Assembly: GCA_022072085.1 (NCBI GenBank)
Contig: JAJVII010000041.1
Span: forward strand, 1-64,000
Length of the DNA stretch: 64,000 nt
DNA from: Phycisphaerae bacterium
GTDB lineage: Bacteria; Planctomycetota; Phycisphaerae; JAJVII01
Direction: 5' to 3'
Positions within the stretch are counted from its first letter, which is position 1; each line of letters starts with the position of its first letter. Made by a program: the position numbers and the translations under genes. This document shows positions 35,267 through 44,734 of the stretch, in pieces. Under the pieces are notes generated by a model. It had not been told where the DNA came from and made no database searches. It saw only the letters and a list, made by a program, of their open reading frames with translations.

Positions 35267-37870
35267 ATGAGACGGACACGATGCACCGCCGTGGCGATGG
35301 TCGTCGGACTGCTGTTGACGCTCGTTCCCGGCCTGGAGCCCGCCGGCGGCGCCGAACCCGCGTTCGCGTCCAAACCGGTCGTGTCCAAATCCGGTGGAAA
35401 GACACGCATCTCCTTCGCCGTTACGGCCCCGACGGACGTCGAGGTCGCGGTGCTGGACTCGGCCGGGCGGGTCGTCCGGCATCTGGCAGCCGGCATGCTG
35501 GGCGGCCGGGACGCGCCGCCTCCGCCGCTGGTGCCTGGCCTGAGGCAGGAGATCGACTGGGACTTGCGGACCGACGCCGGCAAGCCTGCACAGGGCGGTC
35601 CGTTCAGGATTCAGGTCCGCCTCGGCCTGGGCGTGAAGTTCGACGGCTTCATCGGCGAGAACCGTTTCCACATCGGTGCGCCCTACGGGGTTGCCACCGA
35701 CGACGCCGGCAACGTCTACCTCTGCACCGCCTCGACCGGCAATAAGGGGCCCGACGGCGCTGCCTACCTGCTCAAGTTCGACCGGTCGGGCAAGTACATC
35801 CGCACGCTGATGCCCATGCCCGCCGACCTGGCGGCTGACCGGGTGAAGGGCTTTGATCCCATCCCGGCGCCCGGCGGCTACATCGTGCCGCGAAACGTCC
35901 GCGACACGTGGCCGGTCTTCTATCCCGGCGGCCAGCCCGGCGCCCTGGCGGCTCGGGTGTCTGCCGACGGGACGATCTGCTTCTTCAGTTGGGACGCCCT
36001 AAGCCGCCTGGCTCCAGACGGCGGCTGCGTGGGCGACGCGTTCGGCCGATCCATCTGGCCGCCCAACGGCAAGCCCGCCTACTCCAAGTGGCAGTGGCAG
36101 ATGGTCAAGGACGAATATGCCGCCCTGTCACCTGATGGCAAGTTCGTCTACGCCGCGGGCCTGCGCGACAAGAAGCCCGGCGGCGACTACCCGGCCGACC
36201 GCGTTTATCGCATCGCCATCGACGGCGGACACATCGAGAAGTTCGCCGACGTGGCCGGGGACGCCCCGGTCCGCGGCCTGGCTTTCGACCGCGACGGCCA
36301 CCTGCTGGCCTGCGCCCCCGACCGGGTCGCGGTGCTGGATGCAGCCGGCAAGGAGATCGGCGCGATCAAGATCGCCAACCCCCTCCATGTCGCCTGCCAC
36401 CGCAAGACCGGAGCGGTCTACGTGCTGACGGACAAGGAGTCAGGCTGGTGGCAGGCCAAGAAGAGCCTGGTTGCCTTCGATGGCTGGAAGGACGCCCGCG
36501 AAGTCGCCCGCCTGGACTTGCGCGACCTGGGCTACAACGCGGTCATGGCCCTGGACGACACGGGCGAGCAGCCGGTGCTTTGGGTGGTCATCGAGCGAAC
36601 CAAGGGGGCCAGCCCCTACAATCCCGGCCACCATTCGCAGCTTCTCCGCGTCGAACAGCAGGGCGACAAGTTCACGGCCGGCGACCCCGGCATCCGCTGC
36701 CAGGGCGATCCGATGGGCGTGGTCACGCGGCTGGCGGTGCATCCGGACACCGAAACGGTCGTCTGCCGCGGGGAGTACTCCGAGGCGGCCGGATACGAGG
36801 GGTTGACCGGTCGGCCCGTCAAGCTTCCCTTCCGTCACGCCCCGGACATGGCGGCGGGGCTGGACGGCAACTGGTACGTGATGACCGGCAACAACTGGCA
36901 GGGCCCGCTGTGCCGCTACGATCGCGACTTCAAGCCCCTGGAGGTGTCGGCTGACCTGTCCAAGGCGCGCGGCGCCGTCAACGCGGTGGGCTGGGCCTAT
37001 GGCCGATACGGCAGCGGCTTCGGCGTGGGGGGCATCGCCGCCGACGCCGACGGGCGGGTTTATTCGCTCCAGATGGTCAACCACCGCACCAACAGCAGCG
37101 ACTGCGTGGTGGTCTTCGGGCCCGACGGCCAGTGCGAACTGGGCTCGCGGATGAAGGGCAACCCGCTGCTGGCCGAGCAGAAGCCGGCCCGTTTCGACGG
37201 GGCGATCTTCGGCCCGATCGAGATCACCAACGTCGGCAACATCGCGGTCGACTGGCAGGGGAACATGTACGTGGCCCTGCGCTGCTACCCGGTGGGTTTC
37301 AAGGGGCCGCCCGGTTTTGAAAAGGACGCCGGGTACTGGCAGTCGACCGGTTCGGTGATCAAGGTGCTTCCACAGGGCGGATCATACTTCTTCATCGACG
37401 GACCTGAGGCCCGCCCGCCGCGCAAGACCAAACCGCCGGCCGGTATGAAGGGTCTGGTGATGACCCGGCTGGGCGGCGGTTGGCCGACCGGCCCGGGCTT
37501 CTGCGAGAACGGCGTGGTCGCGTATCCGGACCTGGGGGCCATGTCTGGCGGATTCCCCGGCTGCCACTGCCGCCAGCCGATGTTCGCGCTGGATGGCTGG
37601 GGCCGTGTCTGGGTGCCCAACGCATTCACCTACGCGGTGAAGGTCTACGACAACGCAGGGACCGAGTTGTTCAACTTCGGCCACTACGGCAACGCCGACT
37701 CTCGCGGGCCGGGGGCGGATTCGCCGATAAAGACCCCGGCCGTTCCGCTGGGCTGGCCCGAGGCCGTCGCGGTCAGCGACCGGGCGGCCTATGTCGCGGA
37801 CGTGCTGAACCGGCGGATCGTGCGGCTGCTCAAGACCTTTGCCGCCGAGGAGGTCTGCCAGGCGGAGTGA
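35267..37870 (+). CDS. Secreted beta-propeller (NHL-type) protein
   Basis: 867 residues. Signal peptide about 1-28. A FlgD-Ig-like domain (about 35-120: ISFAVTAPTDVEVAVLDSAG, then VVRHLAAGMLGG) is followed by many NHL/propeller blades (for example GVATDDAGNVYLC, GLAFDRDGHLLACAPDRVAVLD, IAADADGRVYSLQ, IAVDWQGNMYVAL, VAVSDRAAYVADVLNRRIVRL). Such fusions are common in Planctomycetota. They are presumed extracellular binding or glycan-related proteins. Activity is unknown. It follows the FtsX permease by 35 bp, with GAGAGG before the ATG, and may be in the same transcript. Confidence 0.8.
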   Translation: MRRTRCTAVAMVVGLLLTLVPGLEPAGGAEPAFASKPVVSKSGGKTRISFAVTAPTDVEVAVLDSAGRVVRHLAAGMLGGRDAPPPPLVPGLRQEIDWDLRTDAGKPAQGGPFRIQVRLGLGVKFDGFIGENRFHIGAPYGVATDDAGNVYLCTASTGNKGPDGAAYLLKFDRSGKYIRTLMPMPADLAADRVKGFDPIPAPGGYIVPRNVRDTWPVFYPGGQPGALAARVSADGTICFFSWDALSRLAPDGGCVGDAFGRSIWPPNGKPAYSKWQWQMVKDEYAALSPDGKFVYAAGLRDKKPGGDYPADRVYRIAIDGGHIEKFADVAGDAPVRGLAFDRDGHLLACAPDRVAVLDAAGKEIGAIKIANPLHVACHRKTGAVYVLTDKESGWWQAKKSLVAFDGWKDAREVARLDLRDLGYNAVMALDDTGEQPVLWVVIERTKGASPYNPGHHSQLLRVEQQGDKFTAGDPGIRCQGDPMGVVTRLAVHPDTETVVCRGEYSEAAGYEGLTGRPVKLPFRHAPDMAAGLDGNWYVMTGNNWQGPLCRYDRDFKPLEVSADLSKARGAVNAVGWAYGRYGSGFGVGGIAADADGRVYSLQMVNHRTNSSDCVVVFGPDGQCELGSRMKGNPLLAEQKPARFDGAIFGPIEITNVGNIAVDWQGNMYVALRCYPVGFKGPPGFEKDAGYWQSTGSVIKVLPQGGSYFFIDGPEARPPRKTKPPAGMKGLVMTRLGGGWPTGPGFCENGVVAYPDLGAMSGGFPGCHCRQPMFALDGWGRVWVPNAFTYAVKVYDNAGTELFNFGHYGNADSRGPGADSPIKTPAVPLGWPEAVAVSDRAAYVADVLNRRIVRLLKTFAAEEVCQAE

Positions 37871-37928
37871 TCGGGCATCCGGGCTGTCCTCGCTGCTCGA
37901 GCACGCGTTTTTTTTGTTTCACCGGCCC

Positions 37929-37957
37929 TTGACGTTGCGCGTGCTACCCGATTACCC
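37929..37957 (+). promoter_or_regulatory. Possible promoter of the kinase-like gene
   Basis: -35 TTGACG (37929-37934), a 17-bp spacer and a weak -10 TTACCC (or TACCCT one base on). A run of eight T at about 37911-37918 just upstream may belong to a terminator of the previous gene. Confidence 0.4.
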
Positions 37958-38026
37958 TGAACCGGGTACTGAAAGGCCTCCGGACTCGGGCGCCATCGGA
38001 CCGAGCCCTGGGGTCGTTGGCGGACG

Positions 38027-39154
38027 ATGACTCAAACGCCCAACCAACCAGTCGATCCGTCTGCGGCGTCTTCCGGCGCTGCCGTCGGCCTGTCGAACAT
38101 CACCGGGCTCTCTGCGCTGGTGGCGCCCGACGGGCGCGAACTGTTCAGTGCGCCCGAGCTGGCCATCGTCCTGAGCCACTACGACATCGGCATCATTCGC
38201 AGGATCCACCCCTACAACCGCGGATCGCGCAAGGCCCCCAAGGCCCTGATCGAGAGCGAGCAGGGCGTCTACCTGCTCAAACGCCGCGCCCGCGGACGCG
38301 ACGACCCATACAAGGTTGCGCTGGCCCACACGCTCCAACTCTTCCTGGCCGGCCGGCAGTTCCCCCTGCCGCACCTGCTGGGTACGCGCAACGACAACAA
38401 CTCGATGCTCCAGTTGTTCAGCGCGATCTACGAGATGTTCGAGTACATCCACGGCCAGGCCTATGACGGCGACCTGAACGCCACCTTCGACAGCGGGCGG
38501 GTGCTGGGGCTCTATCACAAGCTGCTGCTGGATTTCCAGTCGCCCTATACGCCGCCGGCTGGCAACTACCACAACAGCGAGCAGGTCCGCAACGCCCTGC
38601 TGGTGGCGCCCGGCAACATCAACAAGAGCGAGGTCGACCCCGAGGAGGCCGCCCAGACCCTCGGCTTCCTCAACCAGAGCTACATCCAGGCCGCCGACAA
38701 GGCCGAGGCCGTCGGCATGAGCAGTTGGCCCATGCAGATCGTCCACGCCGACTGGCACCCGGGCAACATGCTCTTCCAGGACAACCGCGTCGTCGCAGTG
38801 ATCGACTACGACTCCACGCGGATGGGCCAGCGCGTGACCGACCTGGCCAACGGGGCCCTCCAGTTCTCCATCGTTGGCGGATCCGGCGACCCGTCGCAGT
38901 GGCCCGCCTATCTGGACAACACCCGCTTCAAGCGGTTCATCCGCGGCTACGAGGCGGCCACTCCCATCAGCGAGGCCGAAATCCAGGCCATCCCCTGGCT
39001 GATGATCCAGGCCCTGATCGCCGAAGCCGTCCTGCCCATCGCCGCGACCGGGACCATCGGCCGGCTCAAGGGCTATCCCTTCCTCAAGACCGTCGTCCGC
39101 AAGGTCGAATGGATTCAGAAGAACGCCCAGGACCTGATGGACGTCATTGCCTGA
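38027..39154 (+). CDS. APH/CotS-like phosphotransferase
   Basis: 375 residues with a kinase-like fold of the aminoglycoside phosphotransferase family (PF01636). The nucleotide lobe has YLLKRRARGRDD near 82-93. The catalytic loop is HADWHPGN (240-247), with the metal motif IDYDS (259-263). The order and long helical insert resemble CotS-type or homoserine-kinase-II-like proteins. It should phosphorylate a small molecule; the substrate is not clear. The first 25 residues (T/P/S/A-rich) are probably disordered. Confidence 0.75.
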   Translation: MTQTPNQPVDPSAASSGAAVGLSNITGLSALVAPDGRELFSAPELAIVLSHYDIGIIRRIHPYNRGSRKAPKALIESEQGVYLLKRRARGRDDPYKVALAHTLQLFLAGRQFPLPHLLGTRNDNNSMLQLFSAIYEMFEYIHGQAYDGDLNATFDSGRVLGLYHKLLLDFQSPYTPPAGNYHNSEQVRNALLVAPGNINKSEVDPEEAAQTLGFLNQSYIQAADKAEAVGMSSWPMQIVHADWHPGNMLFQDNRVVAVIDYDSTRMGQRVTDLANGALQFSIVGGSGDPSQWPAYLDNTRFKRFIRGYEAATPISEAEIQAIPWLMIQALIAEAVLPIAATGTIGRLKGYPFLKTVVRKVEWIQKNAQDLMDVIA

Positions 39155-39268
39155 ACCCGGCGGCCGTCTTCCCTTCGCCGTGAACCTTTGCGTCCGTCCG
39201 GCGTTTAACCTTACCGGGACGGCGTCCGGCTTCCCTCGTCGGGCCAGGCCGCATACAATGGATACGGA

Positions 39269-40123
39269 ATGAACAGGTGGGCACAAACCTTGCTGCCGGT
39301 CGTCCTGCTATGGGCCTGTCCGGCCGTCCTGTCGGCATTCGACGCCCGCATTCCAACGACCCAGCCGCAGGAGATGAACGACAGACAACTGGCGTCGGCA
39401 GCCGGCCTGCTGGGCGACCCCTCCTACAAGGTCCGCCAGGCGGTCAGCGTCTGGCTGGAGCAGTTGCCCGACGATCAGCTCGGCCGCCTGGCCCCGATCT
39501 ACCGCCGCACGACGGACCCGGAGGTGCGGACCCGGCTGCGGCTGGCCGCCAACGACATCTTTGTCGCCGCCCGTCAGGCCGGCCGCCGCCCGCAGGGCTT
39601 CCTGGGCATCACGCACGTGCAGGACTCGATGGTCTCGCCCGCCGACGGCGGCATGATCGACTGCGTCAGCGTTCGCGAGGTCTGGCCGGACTCGCCGGCG
39701 GCGGCGGCGGGGTTCAAGGCCGGCGACGTGGTCGTCAAGATCAACGGCAAGCCCGTCGCCCCGCAGGAGGAGGGGGGCTTCGCCGCCCAGGTCCGCGTGA
39801 TCAAGCCGGGCGAGGATGTCGCGTTCACCGTCGTCCGCGACGGCAAGCGAGAAGAGCTCAAGGCCAAGCTCTCCAGCCGCCGGCAGTTCAACATCGTTGA
39901 CGACGACTCGGGCATCTGGCAGGAGCAGTTCGAGCAGTATTTCCGCAAGACGTTCGAGCAGCCCGACGCGTCGGGCCCGCGGGCCGAGGCGCCGGTGGGT
40001 CGGCCGGGCCAGGCCGGGGCTCGCCTCTTCGGCCCGGACGGGGTTAAACGCGATTTCGTGATTGTCGATGTGAGGGACCTTGGGCTCATCGCGCCGGTTC
40101 GCGATGAGCCTCTGGAGCCGTAG
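39269..40123 (+). CDS. Secreted PDZ-domain protein
   Basis: 284 residues. Signal peptide about 1-24 (MNRWAQTLLPVVLLWACPAV). A short helical region (about 36-105) resembles HEAT-type repeats (GDPSYKVRQAVSVWLEQLP), followed by a PDZ domain at about 108-205 (GFLGITHV...VSVREVWPDSPAAAAGFKAG, DVVVKINGKPV split by position) like those of HtrA. No protease domain is present, so it is a binding protein. The C-terminal 75 residues are polar. A TACAAT box at 39254-39259 is only 9 bases before the ATG, which would leave almost no leader; this start is not certain. Confidence 0.72.
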   Translation: MNRWAQTLLPVVLLWACPAVLSAFDARIPTTQPQEMNDRQLASAAGLLGDPSYKVRQAVSVWLEQLPDDQLGRLAPIYRRTTDPEVRTRLRLAANDIFVAARQAGRRPQGFLGITHVQDSMVSPADGGMIDCVSVREVWPDSPAAAAGFKAGDVVVKINGKPVAPQEEGGFAAQVRVIKPGEDVAFTVVRDGKREELKAKLSSRRQFNIVDDDSGIWQEQFEQYFRKTFEQPDASGPRAEAPVGRPGQAGARLFGPDGVKRDFVIVDVRDLGLIAPVRDEPLEP

Positions 40124-40178
40124 CGTATGGAGCGGCCGAACCTCTCCAGTTCATATCTGCGAGTCGAGAAAGGAACCC

Positions 40179-40634
40179 ATGCAAACCAAGACGCAGTACT
40201 CAGTGTTCCTGGTCAACAAGCCCGGCGTGCTGGCCCAGGTCTGCCAGACGCTGGCTGACGACAAGATCAACATCATGGCCATGACGCTGGTCGATTCCAG
40301 CGAGCATGGCGTGTTGCGGCTGGTGGTGGAAGACGGCCAGAAGGCCGAGCAGTCGCTGGCCGGTCTGAACCTGCCGATCACCAGGACCGACGTGCTCTGC
40401 GTGACGATGCCCAACAAACCCGGGGCCCTGGCCGACGTGGCCGCCAAACTGGGCGAGGCCCACATCAACATCAACTACGCCTACGTCACCAGCGGCGCCG
40501 CCGGCGGCCGAACCGTCTGCGTACTGAAGGTGGCTGACGTGAAGAAGGCGATCAAGGTCCTGGGCGACAGTGGCAACGTCGGCTCGCGCGACAAGAAGGG
40601 CAAGCTTCGCGCCGCTCCCAGTCAACGCCGGTAG
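40179..40634 (+). CDS. Tandem ACT-domain protein
   Basis: 151 residues from ATG 40179 (AAAGGA upstream). Two ACT domains are joined head to tail: about 4-70 (YSVFLVNKPGVLAQVCQTLA, then INIMAMTLVD) and 71-135 (LCVTMPNKPGALADVAAKLG, then INYAYVT). ACT domains bind amino acids and regulate enzymes. Proteins of this two-domain type often sit next to phenylacetate-CoA ligase in other bacteria, but no such gene is near. The C-terminus is basic (about 138-151: RDKKGKLRAAPSQRR). A longer reading from 40080 is not supported. Confidence 0.82.
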   Translation: MQTKTQYSVFLVNKPGVLAQVCQTLADDKINIMAMTLVDSSEHGVLRLVVEDGQKAEQSLAGLNLPITRTDVLCVTMPNKPGALADVAAKLGEAHININYAYVTSGAAGGRTVCVLKVADVKKAIKVLGDSGNVGSRDKKGKLRAAPSQRR

Positions 40635-40689
40635 GGCAGGATTCTCATTGAGACGGTGCGGTCGCGCCGGGAGTCGCAATGATCCGGCG

Positions 40690-41916
40690 TCAGTCTCCCT
40701 TGTCCCAGCCCCAACTCGAGTACCAGGGGACCTGGAGGCGCGTCGCCAACTTCAGGTGCAGCACAAGGCTGTAGCCGGTCGAGCGGTGATGGATGCGGTC
40801 GCGCGACACGCCGTAGCTGCTCTGGCCGTAGAACCCGCCATAGGCCCGCAGGTCGTCGCTCTCGCGTTCCTGGAGTGTCAGGCCGAACCGCACTGTCTTC
40901 ATGATCCGCTCCCACAGCGCCGCAAGGTTCTCGTCGATCTTCTCGGCCTGGCAGAGGCGGTAGTACTCCAGGTTATTGTTATTGCAGACGAACGTGCCGG
41001 CGAAGCTGGGATAGCTGCCGTCCTCGTCGGCGACGCTCCACAGCCTGGCCATGTGATGTCGCAGCGTCTTGAGCCAGCCGGCTTCCCGCCACTGGCGGTA
41101 GGCGCAGATCAGCGCGATGATCGCGAAGTCGTCGTTGCCGTAGGTGATTTCCGTATCGCCGTGGAAGCCGCCCAGGTTGATCTTCCGGTCCGCGTTGCGC
41201 TCGTAGAGTTCGATCAGCGGATCGATGAGCTGCCGGAAGTACTCCAGCCACTTCTTCTCGCCGGTCAGCTTGTAGAGCTGCCAGTAGACCAGCCCGCCGC
41301 CGGCCTGCCAGTCGCCCTTGACCCGCTTCTTGTCCTTGTCGGTTTCCTCGCCGGCGATCTCGGCGCCCTCCTGGGTCATGCCGCCGCGCCCGGTCTTGAA
41401 GCTGAAGAAGTTCCAGGGCCAGCCGCCTTCGTCGCTGCCGTAGCGGTGATACCACTCGGCGAACGCCCGGGCCCGTTCCAGGTACTCCTCGTTGCCCGTC
41501 TCCTTGTAGAGGCAGCACAAGCCCATCCCGCCGGTGGCCGCGTCGCGCGGGAAAGACCACTGCGTCTGGGGCGTGTGCTCGCGGAACCCGCCGTGACAGG
41601 CGGCGTTGGAAGGGTTGATGATCTGGAGGCTCTTGAGGTATTCGCCGGCCAGGATCGCCGCGTCGCGCATCTTCGACGAGCCGGACGCCTTGCTCAGCGA
41701 CATCAGGCCCATGATCGCCAGCGCCTGGCCCCACACGCCCATGCCCCGGCACCAGCCGGTATGCTTGAAGTATTCGTACATGAACCGGCCTTCGTCGGCC
41801 GACTCGTGCATCCCGCCCCAGGGGTGCTCCTCGGTGTTCTGGTTGTTGAGGTACCACTGACCGGCCAGCCTGGCCGATTCCATGATCCGTTCGCGCAACT
41901 TCAGGGTCATGTCCAT
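40690..41916 (-). CDS. Predicted (alpha/alpha)6-barrel protein
   Basis: 408 residues from ATG 41916 (complement). Regular helix pairs with aromatic clusters at the turns (GGMHESADEGRFMYEYFKHT, GWCRGMGVWGQALAIMGLMS, GGFHGDTEITYGNDDFAIIA) suggest a six-hairpin glycosidase- or epimerase-like toroid. Related folds occur in unsaturated glucuronyl hydrolases, N-acylglucosamine epimerases and prenyltransferases, and I cannot choose between them. No signal peptide is evident, so it is probably cytoplasmic. It lies alone on the minus strand, 92 bp before the VWA gene on the same strand. Confidence 0.7.
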   Translation of the reverse strand: MDMTLKLRERIMESARLAGQWYLNNQNTEEHPWGGMHESADEGRFMYEYFKHTGWCRGMGVWGQALAIMGLMSLSKASGSSKMRDAAILAGEYLKSLQIINPSNAACHGGFREHTPQTQWSFPRDAATGGMGLCCLYKETGNEEYLERARAFAEWYHRYGSDEGGWPWNFFSFKTGRGGMTQEGAEIAGEETDKDKKRVKGDWQAGGGLVYWQLYKLTGEKKWLEYFRQLIDPLIELYERNADRKINLGGFHGDTEITYGNDDFAIIALICAYRQWREAGWLKTLRHHMARLWSVADEDGSYPSFAGTFVCNNNNLEYYRLCQAEKIDENLAALWERIMKTVRFGLTLQERESDDLRAYGGFYGQSSYGVSRDRIHHRSTGYSLVLHLKLATRLQVPWYSSWGWDKGD

Positions 41917-42008
41917 TCGTGTGCCGCTTTCCGTGGTTGGCTTGTGCGAGTCCGGTCCGTGACGCACCAATCTAGAGTTTCCCAACCGCTTGGCAAGTGG
42001 GCAGTGGC

Positions 42009-44576
42009 TTAGGCGTTCCCGGCCGCCGGGCGCGAGACGACCACGTCAGCCAGCAGCGCCACCGCTGCCGCCAGCAGCAGGACCGGCCACAGCGCCGTCG
42101 CGGCCGGCGTCGGCGCCGGCCTCAGGGCCGGCAGTTCGTCCAGCGAGTCCAGCAGCCGCCCGCCGTGCGCGCGGCAGAGCGCGTCCAACGTTGCCGGCTG
42201 AGGCGTCAGCCGGGCATACTCGGCTTCCACCGGCGGGCCCAGCGTGCGACGCAGCACCAGCCGGCGATCCGGGCCGACCCCTTCAAGGATCAGCAGCGTC
42301 CGCGGCCCGCCCGCGACCACCGTCGCGGCGTATCGGCCCGGGGCGACCTGGAGCAGGGCCGACTCCTCGCGATGCCCGGCGGCGTCATCGATCTGCGCCG
42401 TCAGCGCCAGCAGGTTGATCGGCGCCGCCGTCGCGTCGGCTGAGCGGACCTCCAGTTCCAGCGAGAGAGCGCCGGCTTCGCCCGGCGAGACGGTCAGCGC
42501 GAATCGCGGGTCGTCGCGACCGGCCACGTCAGCCAGCAGCCGGGCCAGCAGGTCGGCGGCTGCCTGCCCGCGCCAATTCGCCGCCCAGCCGTCGGCCGGC
42601 GTGGTCGTGACGATTGCCGACCGGCCGGCCGACACCGGCCCGACCGCGACCAGCGGCCAGGCCGCCCCGCCGCCGGGCGACTGGGCCTGGTACCACAACT
42701 GCGCCCCCTCGCGCAACTCACTGGTCAGAACCCGCTCGACCGCCGGCAGCGCCGCCCATCCGCCCGCGGCGATCACGTTCAGCGGGCCATCGGCCGTCGG
42801 CTGGGCCATCGCGCCGGTCAGGTCGTCGTGGAACCGCTGCCCCAGCAGACCCCAGTCGCCCGGGCCGTAGTAGCGGCCGTTCATCTGCCTGGCCAGTTCC
42901 GGCAGGAAGCCCTCAGCCGCCTGCCGCGTGGCGGCGAACGTCGAGACGGTCACCCCTTCGCCCGCGGACTTGAGGATCTCCCGCGCCTGCGCGAGCGTGA
43001 CGTCGTTGAACTTGCCGTCGGTCAGCAGCAACACGTGCTTGCGCGGCACGTCGACGCCCGCCAGCCATGCGGCTGCATTCCGTAGCGCGGGGCCCACCTC
43101 CGTGCCGCCGGCGGCCTGCATGTCCAGCAGCGCCCGGCGGACCTGCCGCCAGTCGACCGGCCCGTCGGCGGGCGAGGCGTAGAAGGTCCTGGTCTGGTCG
43201 GCAAAGCCGATCACCGCCAGCCGGTCCGACGCAATGAACAGGTCGCCCAGCGCCCCGACGGCCTGCTTGAGAAGGTCCAGCTTGGAGGCGGCCGACCGCT
43301 CGCCGGCCGGCGCGGTCGTCGGCGTGTCGGGCGGTTCGCTCATCGAGCCGCTGCGGTCGAGGATCAACACGATGGCCGCCGGCGGGCGGTTCCGCGGGCG
43401 CGAACGGACCGGCAGCAGGCGGTCCAGCCCGGTCCGGTCATAGTCGCCCAGCCCCAGGGCGTGCGGACCGCCGACGGCGATCAGCCCGCCGCCGCGCCGC
43501 AGGTGCCCGACCAGCGCGTCTCGCCCGCTCTCGCCCAGGTCGTCGGCGGCCACGTCGTCCAGCACGATCACGTCCGTCGGGCCCAGCGCTTCGACCAATC
43601 CCGAGGCGGCCAGGCCCTGCGGCCGATGCACCGCGCGGGACCAGCCGGCGGCCGCGGCCAGCGCCGCATCCGTTGCGCCGCCGGGCGAATCGGTGACCAG
43701 CAGACAGCGTCGGCCGGCCGCGTCGCTGCAAGCCAGCGCGGTCATCGCGTTGTCGCCGGGCAGTTCGTCCCAGTCGGCGGCGACGGTCACGCGGACCGCC
43801 AGCGCCTCCCGGGCGGCCGGCGTTTCCAGCGGCAGCAGCCACGTGACCGGGCGGAGTTGGCCGGGCAGCAGGTCGAGTTCTTCCGACACCGCCTCGGTCC
43901 ACGCGTTGCCGGCCGTTCCCGGCAGCAGGACCGCCACCCGCGCGGGCCCGGACCGCGTTGCAGCGACGACGGCGCGGACAGCCAGGCGCATCCGCCCGTC
44001 GGAGCCGGTCACCGCGGCGGCCAGGTCGGTCAGCCCGACATTCGCCCGGCCGCGCGGCGGGCAGAGGGCCCAGGTCTCGCGGCCGGTCGGCCAGGAGGGC
44101 GGGGCGGTCCATGCTCCGTCGGTCAGCATGAGGATCGGGGCTCGATCGCCGCGGGCCAACGGCGCCGAGAGTGCGGCGGCCGGATCGGAGCCGTCGGCGG
44201 GATCGGCCGGCGCAATCGCCGCGCCGCCGTCATGCCGTGGCGGCTGGGCCGAGCCGGGGAAGGGCAGCAGGACGACCTGCGCGTTGCCGAGCCGACGGGG
44301 CTGCTGCAACTGTTGAAGGACCGCCGCGGCCCACCCGTCGGGCATCGAGGCCGAGCGGTCCAGCAGGACATAGACGCGTCCGGGTCCGCCGCGGCCGATC
44401 CAGGTCGGCCTGGCGACGGCCGAGAGGACGAGCGCCACGATCAGGCCTCGCAGCAGGAGCGACAGGGCGTTTGGTTGTCGGCGCCGCCGCGTCCACGCAG
44501 CCATGAGGACGGCGGCCGCGACCGCCACGGCCGCCGCGATTGCCCAGCCGGGTTGTTCCAGGCGGATGTGGGTCAT
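42009..44576 (-). CDS. VWA membrane protein with two metal-site motifs and a GATase1-like segment
   Basis: 855 residues from ATG 44576 (complement); longer readings from 44699 cross the divergent promoter region. Two N-terminal helices (WAIAAAVAVAAAVLMAAW, and LLLRGLIVALVLSAVA) are followed by a VWA-like region with LLDRSASMPDG. After a beta region comes a GATase1-like segment (LRRGGGLIAVGGPHALGLGD). Then a second VWA domain with LILDRSGSMSE, LLLTDGKFND and ALGDLFIASDRLAVIGFADQ, and a final C-terminal helix (ALWPVLLLAAAVALLADVVV). It is a paralogue in design of the BatA-like protein at 24306. It is probably inner-membrane with a large outer domain; no MoxR gene is beside this copy. Confidence 0.82.
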   Translation of the reverse strand: MTHIRLEQPGWAIAAAVAVAAAVLMAAWTRRRRQPNALSLLLRGLIVALVLSAVARPTWIGRGGPGRVYVLLDRSASMPDGWAAAVLQQLQQPRRLGNAQVVLLPFPGSAQPPRHDGGAAIAPADPADGSDPAAALSAPLARGDRAPILMLTDGAWTAPPSWPTGRETWALCPPRGRANVGLTDLAAAVTGSDGRMRLAVRAVVAATRSGPARVAVLLPGTAGNAWTEAVSEELDLLPGQLRPVTWLLPLETPAAREALAVRVTVAADWDELPGDNAMTALACSDAAGRRCLLVTDSPGGATDAALAAAAGWSRAVHRPQGLAASGLVEALGPTDVIVLDDVAADDLGESGRDALVGHLRRGGGLIAVGGPHALGLGDYDRTGLDRLLPVRSRPRNRPPAAIVLILDRSGSMSEPPDTPTTAPAGERSAASKLDLLKQAVGALGDLFIASDRLAVIGFADQTRTFYASPADGPVDWRQVRRALLDMQAAGGTEVGPALRNAAAWLAGVDVPRKHVLLLTDGKFNDVTLAQAREILKSAGEGVTVSTFAATRQAAEGFLPELARQMNGRYYGPGDWGLLGQRFHDDLTGAMAQPTADGPLNVIAAGGWAALPAVERVLTSELREGAQLWYQAQSPGGGAAWPLVAVGPVSAGRSAIVTTTPADGWAANWRGQAAADLLARLLADVAGRDDPRFALTVSPGEAGALSLELEVRSADATAAPINLLALTAQIDDAAGHREESALLQVAPGRYAATVVAGGPRTLLILEGVGPDRRLVLRRTLGPPVEAEYARLTPQPATLDALCRAHGGRLLDSLDELPALRPAPTPAATALWPVLLLAAAVALLADVVVSRPAAGNA

Positions 44577-44734
44577 TGACCGTTTCGCAGGTGACCATTG
44601 CAGAGTATAAACGGAGCGACTACCCGATGACACGGGCAATCCCCGTGGCCGTCGGCCCGGGCAGTTGAGCAAAAACCCCCGGTTGCGCGTCGGGTTCAAT
44701 TCCCCAACGCCCGAACCTGCCCATGGAGGACGCC

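Noticed and set aside
44670-44712. T-loop-like GGGTTCAATTCCCC suggesting a tRNA
   Set aside because: No matching acceptor stem, anticodon arm or D arm can be folded around it, so it is only a chance T-arm word.
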